Positions 47,594 to 56,463 of a stretch of DNA of 64,000 bases are shown here, piece after piece; position 1 is the first letter of the stretch, and the number at the start of each line of letters is the position of its first letter. Source of the stretch: Rhodocytophaga rosea. GTDB lineage: Bacteria; Bacteroidota; Bacteroidia; Cytophagales; 172606-1. Below the pieces are notes generated by a model, which saw only the letters and a program-made list of their open reading frames with translations, did no database searches and had not been told where the DNA came from. The stretch is taken from positions 2,439,501-2,503,500 of the forward strand of contig NZ_CP048222.1 of NCBI RefSeq assembly GCF_010119975.1, read 5' to 3'. The translations under genes were made by a program, and so were the position numbers.

Positions 47594-48133
47594 ATGGCTG
47601 GTAAAGAATTTATATCTATTAAAAAAGCCGCACAGCTCACCGGGCAGTCTGAACATACATTGCTCAAGCTGTGGAACAGATATCAGTCGACTACTAAGGT
47701 GAAGGAGAAAAATGGCAAAAGATATATTTCTCAGGCTTTATTGAAAAAAAAGCTGGCTGCCTATACAGAAGAACCTGAAATAAATAACACAACCCATACG
47801 GCACAAAAGCCGCCTGATTCTCCTGTTTCCGGCGATTCTCCAACCATATTAGGATTACTAACCCAGCAATTACAAGAGAAAGACAAGCAACTCTCATCCA
47901 AAGATACCCAGATTGCCCAGTTGATCGAACGCACCAGAGAACAGAACAACATTATATTTTCCTTAGAACAACACCAGCAGCAACTCGAATCTAAACTAGC
48001 CTTACAAATACCTGCCCCTCCCCAGCCGGACAATAAAGAGAGTAAGCCGCAGATAAATTATGTATTTATAGCGCTAATTATGCTGTTGGTAGGAGTGGTT
48101 TTAATTATTTTCTATACCTTTTTGAACAGTTGA
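47594..48133 (+). CDS. MerR-like HTH, coiled-coil and C-terminal TM protein
   Basis: 179 residues with an unusual layout. The N-terminus (FISIKKAAQLTGQSEHTLLK, about 5-60) resembles a MerR or excisionase-type winged helix. A Pro/Ser-rich linker (about 62-85) leads to a Gln/Glu-rich coiled coil (LGLLTQQLQEKDKQLSSKDT and QIAQLIERTREQNNIIFSLE, about 86-140). A C-terminal TM helix (FIALIMLLVGVVLIIFYTFL, about 157-177) ends the protein. So a DNA-binding-type domain would be tethered to the membrane. Function unknown; neighbours are an 86-aa unknown, a holin-like protein and an S24 regulator. Codon usage appears like the rest of the chromosome. Confidence 0.65.
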   Translation: MAGKEFISIKKAAQLTGQSEHTLLKLWNRYQSTTKVKEKNGKRYISQALLKKKLAAYTEEPEINNTTHTAQKPPDSPVSGDSPTILGLLTQQLQEKDKQLSSKDTQIAQLIERTREQNNIIFSLEQHQQQLESKLALQIPAPPQPDNKESKPQINYVFIALIMLLVGVVLIIFYTFLNS

Positions 48134-48242
48134 AAAATTTCACCAATACGCAAAGGCAAAATTTTCTGAATTGATTTTCACCAAATGCATGAAAGGCCTT
48201 TAAAATTAAGTTGCTTTGTTATTGATTATTAATCGCTTGTTA

Positions 48243-48250
48243 TACATTTG
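48243..48250 (+). promoter_or_regulatory. Candidate -7 box (TACATTTG) of the 86-aa gene
   Basis: TAnnTTTG match with a TTTG-like -33 element about 30 bases upstream, 77 bp before the 86-codon gene. This implies an individual promoter and an untranslated leader. Confidence 0.45.
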
Positions 48251-48326
48251 TAGCAGTCAATATATTTCAGTAACTGAAAATTAATTCATTCGTATAAATA
48301 CCTAACTTAACCAACAAAATTTTATT

Positions 48327-48587
48327 ATGGCAGCTTGTGATCCGGTAACTTATCAAGGTGTAACAGCAAGTATATTTCAATCAGTAAAACAAGAGCTGGA
48401 AAACAATGGATTTTCAGTTCCGGGAACAAACGGCACCATTCGTGGGCCTTACGGAATTGTGATAGATTATAACTGGGATGAACCTTCTGAAAGCTTATAT
48501 ATTCATGTAGTAGATAAGAGTTTCTTTGTGCCATGTAGCCAGATTCATTCGCAGCTGAATAATGCATTAACTAAATTTACTGCCTGA
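48327..48587 (+). CDS. 86-residue protein of unknown function
   Basis: An acidic, cytosolic protein (MAACDPVTYQGVTASIFQSV, FSVPGTNGTIRGPYGIVIDY, WDEPSESLYIHVVDKSFFVP). It begins with ATG after a plausible promoter. Predicted mixed alpha/beta fold with a WD..S.SL...V strand region. No family recognised. Its last 11 bp overlap the convergent holin gene, an unusual tail-to-tail overlap. Confidence 0.55.
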   Translation: MAACDPVTYQGVTASIFQSVKQELENNGFSVPGTNGTIRGPYGIVIDYNWDEPSESLYIHVVDKSFFVPCSQIHSQLNNALTKFTA

Positions 48588-49071
48588 CAGGTAGTTTAGT
48601 GCGTTTTTCATCCGGTTGCCCAAAAGGCACATATCCTTCCTTATCATATTGTTTTAATTTTTTCAGCAGCCATTTGGGTATCAAACCTGAACGGATTGCT
48701 CCCATATTTTCCAGAATGTAGATACTTTCCCGGATAATAAGGGCTGAATTTGCGATTCCATTACACCAGCCAAAGTACTGGTTCTTTTCCCCTTCTATGG
48801 TAAAGTGGGAAATAATATGTATCAGAATCAGATAACAGGCATAAATCAATATTTTCTGCAGCCATAAAATGATCAACTTATAACTGAGCGTATGCTTTAT
48901 ATACTGTACATACAATCCTAATAAACTGTTGATTACAATCAGCACTACCAGAAAATTAAGAAATTGCCAGTCGGCATACATATACGTCTCAATAAATTTT
49001 AGCCAGCTATACAGTCTGGCTTTCCCATACTCTATTTCTTTCATCCATTGAAGTAAATTTGTTAAGTTCAT
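48577..49071 (-). CDS. Phage-holin-family membrane protein
   Basis: 164 residues. After an amphipathic N-terminus (MNLTNLLQWMKEIEYGKARL) come two or three TM helices: FLNFLVVLIVINSLLGLYV, KILIYACYLILIHIIS and a third weaker segment (ANSALIIRESIYIL). The C-terminal motif AIRSGLIPKWLLKKLKQYDK then FGQPDEKRTKLP is typical of the Bacteroidota 'phage holin family' proteins (Bacteriophage_holin_4/Cph1-like). It is not flanked by phage structural genes or lysozyme, so this is a chromosomal holin-like gene rather than part of a prophage. It is divergent from the S24 regulator at 49217, separated by 145 bp. Confidence 0.72.
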   Translation of the reverse strand: MNLTNLLQWMKEIEYGKARLYSWLKFIETYMYADWQFLNFLVVLIVINSLLGLYVQYIKHTLSYKLIILWLQKILIYACYLILIHIISHFTIEGEKNQYFGWCNGIANSALIIRESIYILENMGAIRSGLIPKWLLKKLKQYDKEGYVPFGQPDEKRTKLPVRQ

Positions 49072-49127
49072 AGCTGTAAAGACTGGGATTAATAAATAAA
49101 TTTGAATAACTCCTGTTAAGTATTTGC

Positions 49128-49155
49128 GTTATATTATATATTGCAGTATAATAAC
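49128..49155. promoter_or_regulatory. Candidate operator, AT-rich inverted repeat
   Basis: GTTATATTATA and TATAATAAC face each other about a TTGCAG centre, in the 145-bp space between the holin-like and the S24 genes. A similar GTTGCAGTAC block lies about 25 bases further on. Palindromes between divergent genes beside an S24-type repressor are typical autoregulation sites. Not tested. Confidence 0.35.
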
Positions 49156-49216
49156 TTTAATTAACATAAAAAAGTTGCAGTACTAAAATAAATTTTACCT
49201 TATAAATAGCTACAAA

Positions 49217-50011
49217 ATGTCTGTTGAAGAAAAAATTAAAGAAGTAGCTCAAATTAAAGGAGTTACTCTCAAAAATTTGGCTATAAAAATTGAGATGACT
49301 GAAACTGGTTTTTATGCCATGATCCGGAATAAAAGTATGAAAGTAGAAACTTTACAAAAAATAAGTAAAGTATTAGGTATCGACCCAGCTGTTTTACTGA
49401 ATCAGGCTCCCTTATCCGATACAGATCTTGCCCCCAGATCAGCCGAGTTTTATTCGGGTTCTAACATACGTGTATTGCCGATAGTGGTAGATAAGGAAGA
49501 AATAGAACGGATCACTTTTGTGCCGATCAAAGCGGCGGCTGGCTATCTTACCCGTTTCCAGGATTTAGAATACATTCAACAATTACCCAGCTTTAATTTA
49601 CCCAACCTGAAAGATGGAACTTACCGGGCTTTTGAAGTAGAAGGCGACAGCATGAAACCTACCATACATGCCGGCGATATTGTGATTTGCCGCTATGTAG
49701 AAAACTGGTTTCATATTATGGATAACCGCATTTACCTGGTAGCCGGTGTAGAAGGAATCGGAATTGTTGTAAAAAGAGTGATTAACCGCCTGAAAAAAGA
49801 CAATAAAGTAATTCTGTGTTCAGAAAATGATTTTTACCCGAACTTCGAACTACCAGCTGAAGAGATTTATGAAGTATGGGAAGTAAAAGTAAAAGTAAGC
49901 ACTAATCTGGAACCACCCTTATACCTGGATAACCGCCTTCGGCGACTGGAGGAAAACATTAATAATGTAGTGGGAATGGTTTCTAAAGTGCTGGTTACTG
50001 AAAAAGGCTAA
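49217..50011 (+). CDS. XRE-HTH/S24 peptidase family regulator (LexA/CI-like)
   Basis: 264 residues. HTH domain (about 5-62: VEEKIKEVAQIKGVTLKNLA, MTETGFYAMIRNKSMKVETL) followed by a linker and a S24 self-cleavage domain (about 120-225). Catalytic Ser is in VEGDSMKPTIHAGDIVICRY; the Lys partner is likely in VVKRVINRL. A final helical extension (LDNRLRRLEENINNVVGMVS, about 235-260) is unusual and may be an oligomerisation tail. The Ala-Gly cleavage pair may be AAAGYL (about residue 110). Such proteins relieve repression upon RecA activation. It lies divergent to the holin-like gene and would plausibly control it. Confidence 0.85.
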   Translation: MSVEEKIKEVAQIKGVTLKNLAIKIEMTETGFYAMIRNKSMKVETLQKISKVLGIDPAVLLNQAPLSDTDLAPRSAEFYSGSNIRVLPIVVDKEEIERITFVPIKAAAGYLTRFQDLEYIQQLPSFNLPNLKDGTYRAFEVEGDSMKPTIHAGDIVICRYVENWFHIMDNRIYLVAGVEGIGIVVKRVINRLKKDNKVILCSENDFYPNFELPAEEIYEVWEVKVKVSTNLEPPLYLDNRLRRLEENINNVVGMVSKVLVTEKG

Positions 50012-50212
50012 GGATTTTTAAGGGTCATATTTTTTATTTTTTCTGTTTTAGCCGTCACTTAATCCCCTGTTTTTTGAAAGGGACATAAACTTGACAGGTT
50101 TTATTACTTTGTATATAAACTGGCTTTTTTTCTTACCTGCCCTGATAAGTAATACGTAGCTTAGCCTCTTCGTTTTAATATATACAGAACTCAGACACAA
50201 ACTATTCAATAT

Positions 50213-51061
50213 ATGAAAAACTTTACCCTGCTTGTTTTGTTTCTGCTGGTAGGCGGAACTTTACTAAAAGCCCAGGTTCGGTTACATGTGGGAGCTACTT
50301 CTGCTTTCAATAGTACATTCGTGCTGGATAAGGGCTTAACCGATGATCCTCGGTACAATGCTGAAATGACCTACAAATGGTCGCCGGTGGGAATCGCTTT
50401 CGGAACAGACTTCACCAATGGCTTTGGTTTGCAACTGGAATCTATTCTTTCCAAACAAGGCCAGATCTATCAGATTGTAGATATTGCCCAGCAACAGATC
50501 GGCGAAAGAAAAATTGACCTGGAGTACATTCATTTGCCGCTTTTGTTAAACTTTATGGGAAACAGTGCCTCCCGGACGAGCTTTAATTTTGCCTTTGGTC
50601 CGCAGTTATCTATACTTACCCAGGGACAGGAGATATATCAGCAATATAAACAAGGAACTTTGAAACTTCCTGAGGGTGGACAAGTACCACAAGGGGCTAC
50701 GGATAATGGAAACGGTACTTATACCGCTCCTCCTTCCACCACTGTACTTGCCAGTTCAGATGCATCTGCCGCTATAAAGCAGTTTAAAGACAAAGATTTA
50801 CAACTGGCGATTGGGTTTGGTTTGAACATAGATATTGGCTCACATTTATATTTGTCTACCAATGTGCGGGGCAATTATGGCTTTACAGATATGCGTAATG
50901 AGGATTTAATCAATAGCATCAAACAAAATTCGCCCAACGATGTGCTAAAAGATCTGTTTGGCAGAAGAGCTAATATGTTAGTAGGTGTGCAGCTAGGCTT
51001 ACATTATATGTTTGGAGGGAACCGCACAGCCATTCGCAGCTTAGGTCCATTGGGAAATTAA
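50213..51061 (+). CDS. PorT-like outer-membrane beta-barrel protein
   Basis: 282 residues: signal peptide MKNFTLLVLFLLVGGTLLKA then strands typical of the OMP_b-brl/PorT family (VRLHVGATSAFNSTFVL, GFGLQLESILSKQGQIYQ, DLEYIHLPLLLNFMG, FGPQLSILTQG). The insertion from about 146 to 185 is rich in Pro/Gly/Thr and may be a loop. C-terminal MLVGVQLGLHYMFGG. Family function is unsettled; members are often single barrels of the gliding/secretion class. It stands alone downstream of the S24 regulator and upstream of a convergent thioesterase. Confidence 0.8.
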   Translation: MKNFTLLVLFLLVGGTLLKAQVRLHVGATSAFNSTFVLDKGLTDDPRYNAEMTYKWSPVGIAFGTDFTNGFGLQLESILSKQGQIYQIVDIAQQQIGERKIDLEYIHLPLLLNFMGNSASRTSFNFAFGPQLSILTQGQEIYQQYKQGTLKLPEGGQVPQGATDNGNGTYTAPPSTTVLASSDASAAIKQFKDKDLQLAIGFGLNIDIGSHLYLSTNVRGNYGFTDMRNEDLINSIKQNSPNDVLKDLFGRRANMLVGVQLGLHYMFGGNRTAIRSLGPLGN

Positions 51062-51128
51062 TTTCTGAAAACAGCAGTAATTACGATTGTAGCCAATATA
51101 TTCACACAATTTCTGGTAATATTTTTAT

Positions 51129-51168
51129 CAACGGCGAATTGCTTATCTCAAAAAGTAATTCACCGTTG
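51129..51168. terminator. Bidirectional hairpin terminator
   Basis: A 16-bp imperfect inverted repeat (CAACGGCGAATTGCTT / AAGTAATTCACCGTTG) with two mismatches lies between the convergent barrel and thioesterase genes. Confidence 0.6.
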
Positions 51169-51190
51169 TTGTAATTAAATGGAACAAGCG

Positions 51191-51616
51191 TCAAGCCTGC
51201 TTCTTATCCAGCACCGCCATTGTAATACGGCTGATACAAACCAATTGGCCGGCATCGTTGGTAATCCGGATTTCCCACACATGCGTTTGCCTGCCCAGGT
51301 GGATAGCTGTTGCTTTTCCATGTACAAAACCACTGCTTACTCCTTTTATATGATTGGCGTTAATTTCTAAACCAACACAAAATTGCTTGCTGGTATCTAC
51401 CGACAAATGAGCCGCCAGGCTACCCAGGGTTTCTGCCAGCGCCACTGAAGCACCTCCGTGTAACAGGCCAAAGGGCTGTTTGGTCCGATTATCTACCGGC
51501 ATTTTGCCACACAAATAATCTGTTCCGATCTCAGTAAATTCCATTCCCAAGTGCTCACTTAAGGTATTTTTACCAATATTCTGAAGTTGTTCGAGGGTGG
51601 TGCCTGGTTGTATCAT
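51191..51616 (-). CDS. Hotdog-fold thioesterase (PaaI/MenI-like)
   Basis: 141 residues. Hotdog-fold acyl-CoA hydrolase: LHGGASVALAETLGSLAAHL matches the E. coli MenI (YdiI)/EntH motif HGGASVVLAESIGS with its catalytic Glu. LEINANHIKGVSSGFVHGKA and HLGRQTHVWEIRI are also family features. Probable substrate is 1,4-dihydroxy-2-naphthoyl-CoA (menaquinone pathway) or another aryl-CoA; the sequence does not decide. No menaquinone gene is adjacent. Confidence 0.85.
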   Translation of the reverse strand: MIQPGTTLEQLQNIGKNTLSEHLGMEFTEIGTDYLCGKMPVDNRTKQPFGLLHGGASVALAETLGSLAAHLSVDTSKQFCVGLEINANHIKGVSSGFVHGKATAIHLGRQTHVWEIRITNDAGQLVCISRITMAVLDKKQA

Positions 51617-51764
51617 GCGAGTATAGGATGGTCAGTAAGTAAAATTCCCGGTAATATAATCGACAAGTGTATGCTATTCAAGTTTTCACCCCAAATCCAA
51701 TACGCAGAACCTTATCAGGAAATGACTTCAAAAATAGTTGTGGATGACAGATAAGCTATATAAA

Positions 51765-53234
51765 TTATTTCCAGTGGTCAATAGAATCTAAAGGATAGAT
51801 GGGTCTGGGAATATGCTGATATTTTACTTGAAATACGTCTATTTGCGTTGTACCTGCCGAAATTACATTTATTGTTTTACGATTATACAACAGGAAAAAA
51901 TAACGGAATGGAAATAGGTTCTTCACCACAACAATATCAGCTTTCCACAGATTTAGTCCCAGCTCTTTAAAAAAACGTGGAAAAAATGCAGATGCCGGCC
52001 GCTCTGTCAGGATCAGATGCGTACCCTGATTTTTGAGCACAGCTGTTTTCCCGGTTTCTTTCATATCCTGTTTGAAAATAAGTTCTCCTTTAAAAGCCAG
52101 GGGCTGGTTATAAATTTTATCTAATTTACCGCCCACCGTAACTTCTATTTCTTGGGTAAGCTTCGTTTCAAAAGCCAGTTGTGCCATCGGTGCATCTCTT
52201 ACCGGAATATAGGCCGTATATTGAGGCGCCAGTTCGGAAATAGTTTTCAGCAGCCAGGTATTTTCTCCAGGAGCACCAGCCGCAACCACATCCGAAACAT
52301 CGCACCATATAATCGTACCCAGTAACCTGGAAATTCTGGATTGTTTTACCTTTTCAATGGCCGTTTCGGGTTTTACTGGCTGAGGATGTTTTACGTGACG
52401 TACCTGCCAGTTTAGATCAGCCAGTTCTTCCGACAGTTGTTCTGATAGTTGCTTATTTCCATCTGTAACCACAATGGTACTCCATCCCAGCTCAGGGTCG
52501 TCGAGCCAGATATGTACCATAAAGGTAGTTACACTCAATACATCTGGCTGCTTTTCCATGGCGTTCATCCGGCGGAATATTTTGCGCATGGGCGAAAGAA
52601 AATCTATGGTAAACCCTCCGCCTTTCAGCAATTTCATCTTGCGGAATGCCATTACCGGTTTCACTTTACCTAACACTGTATCAATCAGAATTTTTCCCGT
52701 CCGGAAACCAGTCTGATAATGATCCCGATGGGGATTAGTGCGATACCCTACAATGAATGTAGCCAGTTGAACCGTTTGTTTAGTAACGTTAGCATGCAAA
52801 TCCAGGGCAAGTCCGATGGGAATCTGATGGCCACAAAGGCTCCGGATCAATTGCAAAATATCTGTTTCCGGGTCACGCATCCCTTCTACACCCATAGCCC
52901 CATGCATGGATAGAAAAATACCATCCAGGTCTGTGTGTGACTGTAAGGCATGCGCTATATATTCTTTAAATCCATAATATACCTCTTTTTCTACTGGTCC
53001 GCCAGAAGTAGCCCAGGCGGTTATCACCGGAATCACTTCTATTTCATGTTTGGCATATTTGCGGACCGCTCCCAGAAAACCAGCAATTTGTTTGGTAGAA
53101 TATATTTTACTAAACGCCCACACCTCTTCCCCATAGCCCAACGCTCCGGCTTTGAAATCTTCCAGGGTTGTAAGTACCGGAGAGAATGAGTTAGTCTCTT
53201 GTTGTATCTCAATAACGGCGATTTTTTTCCTCAT
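51765..53234 (-). CDS. M81-family metallopeptidase (MlrC/microcystinase C-like)
   Basis: 489 residues from ATG 53234 (MRKKIAVIEIQQETNSFSPV); a start ten codons upstream is possible but lacks support. The N-terminal EIQQETNSFSP, the DGIFLSMHGAMGVEG loop with the metal His, and IGLALDLHANVTKQ with YRTNPHRDHYQTG are the MlrC/M81 family hallmarks. The C-terminal domain includes IIWCDVSDVVAAGAPGENTW. No signal peptide. In cyanotoxin degraders the family hydrolyses a linear tetrapeptide, but most members have unknown substrates. A stand-alone gene. Confidence 0.88.
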   Translation of the reverse strand: MRKKIAVIEIQQETNSFSPVLTTLEDFKAGALGYGEEVWAFSKIYSTKQIAGFLGAVRKYAKHEIEVIPVITAWATSGGPVEKEVYYGFKEYIAHALQSHTDLDGIFLSMHGAMGVEGMRDPETDILQLIRSLCGHQIPIGLALDLHANVTKQTVQLATFIVGYRTNPHRDHYQTGFRTGKILIDTVLGKVKPVMAFRKMKLLKGGGFTIDFLSPMRKIFRRMNAMEKQPDVLSVTTFMVHIWLDDPELGWSTIVVTDGNKQLSEQLSEELADLNWQVRHVKHPQPVKPETAIEKVKQSRISRLLGTIIWCDVSDVVAAGAPGENTWLLKTISELAPQYTAYIPVRDAPMAQLAFETKLTQEIEVTVGGKLDKIYNQPLAFKGELIFKQDMKETGKTAVLKNQGTHLILTERPASAFFPRFFKELGLNLWKADIVVVKNLFPFRYFFLLYNRKTINVISAGTTQIDVFQVKYQHIPRPIYPLDSIDHWK

Positions 53235-53698
53235 AGCTTTATCCCGATCAAATATATTAAACAATATTATTGTACAGGCAGAGTTTATAGAAAGAAGTCA
53301 TAAAATATAGTCATTATATCAAATGACTGGTAAACGGTATTGGAAAGGCTATAAGACAATAATATAAGATACCTATATGAAGCATTATTTTCAAATATGT
53401 ACCCCTCAAATCTTCAGTTTTACAATTTTTGAATAAAAAATATGGCATTTTTTAGATCTGTTTCCCTTCCTTTAAATTTTAATCATCTTTTAATTCAAAA
53501 AATTATTGCTATGCAAATAAAATTTATACTATTGCATACACCTATTCCAGTTACTTAATTCAACTATTGAAGTTGTTTTAACTGTTCGTATACCGCCTAC
53601 AAAGAGCTAGTCAGTCAGTTTTATACGTTTTCCCTACGCCACCAAAAAATTAATAAGGAATACTCAAAACTAAATCTTCCTTCAAAAATAATCCTATT
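53235..53698. other. Intergenic region, no gene
   Basis: About 460 bp, strongly AT-rich. It probably contains the promoters of the M81 gene (leftward) and the sugar operon (rightward), but no box was convincing. Confidence 0.4.
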
Positions 53699-54925
53699 AT
53701 GAACTGCAGACACTGTAACGCTGTCTTACAACATAACTTTATTGACCTGGGTATGTCTCCGCTGTGCGAAAGTTATATTAAACCAGAGCAGTTACACCAT
53801 ATGGAGCCATTTTATCCCCTGCATGTATATGTGTGCGATACATGCTACCTGGTGCAACTGGATGAATTTGTGAGTCCTGCGGATATTTTCAGCGACTATG
53901 CCTACTTTTCTTCCTACTCTGATTCCTGGTTGCGCCATGCCAAAAATTACACCGATCTGATGGTAAACCGGTTTGGCCTGAATAAAAATAGCCTGGTTGT
54001 AGAAATTGCCAGCAACGACGGGTATTTGCTTCAATACTTTGTGGAGAAGAATATTCCTTGTCTGGGAGTAGAGCCTGCAGCCAATGTGGCAGAATATGCC
54101 ATGAAGAAAGGCGTAAAGTCAATCGTTAAGTTTTTTGGAGTAAAAACAGCCGGAGAGGTAAAGCAGGAATATGGGAAAGCCGACTTGATTCTGGGTAACA
54201 ATGTACTGGCCCACGTACCCGACATTAATGACCTGGTAGCCGGCATGAAAGTGTTACTGAAACCAGATGGAATTATTACCATGGAGTTTCCACATCTGGA
54301 GCGTTTGATGGAGGAAAACCAGTTTGATACCATATACCATGAGCATTTTTCCTATCTGTCGCTGATAGCTGTAGATAAAATATTCGCTCACCATGGACTC
54401 ACTCTTTTTGATGTACAAGAACTCCCTTCCCACGGCGGTTCTTTACGCATTTACGCCCGGCACACACAAGATACCTCTAAACCTGTAAGTGAAAATGTAA
54501 CTAACTTATTGAAACGGGAACAGGAGGCAGGATTCACTAACATGGCATACTATTCCTCGTTTACCGAACAAGTAAAAGAAACAAAGCGTAAAATTCTGGC
54601 GTTCCTGATTGATGCCAAACGAAAAGGAAAAACAGTGGCCGGATATGGAGCACCTGGTAAAGGAAATACATTGTTGAATTACTGTGGCATTCGTACTGAT
54701 TTTATCGATTATACAGTAGACAGGAATCCACATAAACAGGGTAGTTTTCTTCCCGGAACCCATATTCCAATCCATCATCCCGATAAGATCAAAGAAACAA
54801 AGCCTGATTATATCTTTATTCTGCCCTGGAACCTGAAAACTGAAATTATGAATCAGCTTTCTTACGTTCGGGAATGGGGAGCAAAATTCGTAGTTCCCAT
54901 TCCTGAGATTATAGTGTATAGCTAA
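53699..54925 (+). CDS. Zinc-containing sugar C-methyltransferase-like SAM methyltransferase
   Basis: 408 residues with three parts: an N-terminal zinc-binding domain (MNCRHCNAVLQHNFIDLGMS with YVCDTCYLVQLDEF), a central SAM-binding domain (LVVEIASNDGYLLQYFVEKN, about 98-117; LILGNNVLAHVPDINDL), and a C-terminal part (YGAPGKGNTLLNYCGI, DYTVDRNPHKQGSFLPG). This is the architecture of NDP-hexose C-methyltransferases such as TylC3/TcaB9 (Methyltransf_13/_23/_14). It starts a set with a nucleotidylyltransferase and PIG-L gene; the sugar is unidentified. Confidence 0.9.
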   Translation: MNCRHCNAVLQHNFIDLGMSPLCESYIKPEQLHHMEPFYPLHVYVCDTCYLVQLDEFVSPADIFSDYAYFSSYSDSWLRHAKNYTDLMVNRFGLNKNSLVVEIASNDGYLLQYFVEKNIPCLGVEPAANVAEYAMKKGVKSIVKFFGVKTAGEVKQEYGKADLILGNNVLAHVPDINDLVAGMKVLLKPDGIITMEFPHLERLMEENQFDTIYHEHFSYLSLIAVDKIFAHHGLTLFDVQELPSHGGSLRIYARHTQDTSKPVSENVTNLLKREQEAGFTNMAYYSSFTEQVKETKRKILAFLIDAKRKGKTVAGYGAPGKGNTLLNYCGIRTDFIDYTVDRNPHKQGSFLPGTHIPIHHPDKIKETKPDYIFILPWNLKTEIMNQLSYVREWGAKFVVPIPEIIVYS

Positions 54926-54965
54926 ACTCATTTATTCTTTATTTTTTAACCTAATTTTTATTATT

Positions 54966-55790
54966 ATGAAAGTTGTACTTTTTTGTGGCGGTTTAGGTAT
55001 GAGGCTCAGAGAGTACTCTGAAAATATTCCCAAACCAATGGTTATGATTGGTTACAGACCGATTTTATGGAAAATTATGAAATACTATGCCCATTATGGT
55101 CACAAGGATTTTATACTTTGCCTCGGTTATAAGGGAGACATGATTAAGGATTACTTCCTGAATTACAATGAATACGTATCCAACGACTTTGTATTTTCAG
55201 AAGGTGGTAAAGACTTACATTTGCTCAACAGTGACATTGACGACTGGAAAATCACCTTTGTGGATACAGGCATGACCTCTAACATCGGACAGCGCCTAAA
55301 AGCTGTACAACCCTATCTGGAAGGAGAAGATGTTTTTCTGGCCAACTATAGTGATGGCCTTACAGACCTGCCCCTGGATAAAATGATCGATCATTTTTAT
55401 GCTAAAAATAAAATAGCCAGTTTTCTGGCCTATCAATCTACACAAACCTTCCATGTGGTAAAATTGTATGATGACGATTCGGTAGACAGCATCCGGCCTA
55501 TTGCTAATTCAGGCTTGTGGATTAATTGCGGATGTTTTATTCTCCGGAAGGAAATATTTAACTATATGGAAGAAGGAGATGAACTGGTAGAGAAGCCCTT
55601 CCAACGGTTAATTGCCGAACACCAGCTGACTGCTTACCGGTATAATGGTTTCTGGGTAGCGATGGATACATTTAAAGACAAACAACTACTCGACGATATG
55701 CATGCCAAAGGCAATACCCCCTGGGATGTATGGAGAAAACCGAATACCAAACTTGTATCTTCTAAAGCAAATGCTCCATTTAAACTTTAG
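54966..55790 (+). CDS. Sugar-1-phosphate nucleotidylyltransferase (glucose-1-phosphate cytidylyltransferase-like)
   Basis: 274 residues. Motifs: VVLFCGGLGMRLREYSENIP (nucleotide loop with GGxGxRL), KPMVMIGYRPILWKIMKYYA, GHKDFILCLGYKGDMIKDYF and ANYSDGLTDLPLDKMI, similar to RfbF. The deduced product is an NDP-sugar from a hexose-1-phosphate. It is 40 bp downstream of the methyltransferase and overlaps the PIG-L gene by 20 bp, which shows a translational operon. Confidence 0.88.
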   Translation: MKVVLFCGGLGMRLREYSENIPKPMVMIGYRPILWKIMKYYAHYGHKDFILCLGYKGDMIKDYFLNYNEYVSNDFVFSEGGKDLHLLNSDIDDWKITFVDTGMTSNIGQRLKAVQPYLEGEDVFLANYSDGLTDLPLDKMIDHFYAKNKIASFLAYQSTQTFHVVKLYDDDSVDSIRPIANSGLWINCGCFILRKEIFNYMEEGDELVEKPFQRLIAEHQLTAYRYNGFWVAMDTFKDKQLLDDMHAKGNTPWDVWRKPNTKLVSSKANAPFKL

Positions 55791-56427
55791 CCAGGCTACC
55801 AAAAGCGAATATAAATTACTTTGTCTGGGAGCACATTGCGATGATATTGAGATCGGCTGTGGCGGCACCTTGCTGAAACTGATCGAAAACTATACAATCA
55901 GTTTTGTAAAATGGGTGGTATTTGCGTCTACCGAAGAAAGAGCCAGAGAAGCAAAAACAAGTGCCGAACTCTTCTTGCAAGGAGTAAAAGAAAAAGATAT
56001 AGTTGTACATCAATACCGCGATGGTTTCCTGGGGTATTCAGGCTATGAGATCAAGGATAATTTTGAGCAGATTAAAAAAGAGTTCGCACCTGATGTAGTT
56101 TTTACGCATTACCGCAACGACCGGCATCAGGACCACCGCCTCCTCTCCGACCTGGCCTGGAATACATTCAGAAATCATTTTATTCTGGAATATGAAATTC
56201 CCAAATATGATGGCGACCTGGGAATTCCAAATCTATTCGTATCGCTGGATGGCCGGCTGGCTGAGAAAAAAACAGATATATTGCTAAAAAGTTTTGCCAG
56301 CCAGTCGAATAAGCACTGGTTTGACAGAGAAACTTTTCTGGCCCTGATGCGCCTGAGGGGTATGGAATGTGCGGCAGAAAATAAATATGCAGAGGCCTTC
56401 CATGCCCGTAAAGTATTGGTAAGTTAA
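55771..56427 (+). CDS. PIG-L family (LmbE-like) deacetylase
   Basis: 218 residues, starting at ATG 55771 (MLHLNFSQATKSEYKLLCLG), inside the end of the preceding gene. An upstream frame extension in the overlapping region is unlikely to be used. The zinc-binding motif is GAHCDDIEIGCGGTLL; THYRNDRHQDHRLL is the second motif with the conserved His pair. The family de-N-acetylates N-acetylglucosamine-linked substrates (GlcNAc-PI, mycothiol, bacillithiol). In this context it may deacetylate a sugar nucleotide or glycan of the same operon. Confidence 0.9.
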   Translation: MLHLNFSQATKSEYKLLCLGAHCDDIEIGCGGTLLKLIENYTISFVKWVVFASTEERAREAKTSAELFLQGVKEKDIVVHQYRDGFLGYSGYEIKDNFEQIKKEFAPDVVFTHYRNDRHQDHRLLSDLAWNTFRNHFILEYEIPKYDGDLGIPNLFVSLDGRLAEKKTDILLKSFASQSNKHWFDRETFLALMRLRGMECAAENKYAEAFHARKVLVS

Positions 56428-56463
56428 TGTATCTTGCAATAGGTAAACGCTTATATCTATCTC

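Noticed and set aside
46678-50011. Prophage at the holin/S24 region
   Set aside because: No capsid, tail, portal, integrase, terminase or lysin gene is present near the holin-like and S24 genes.
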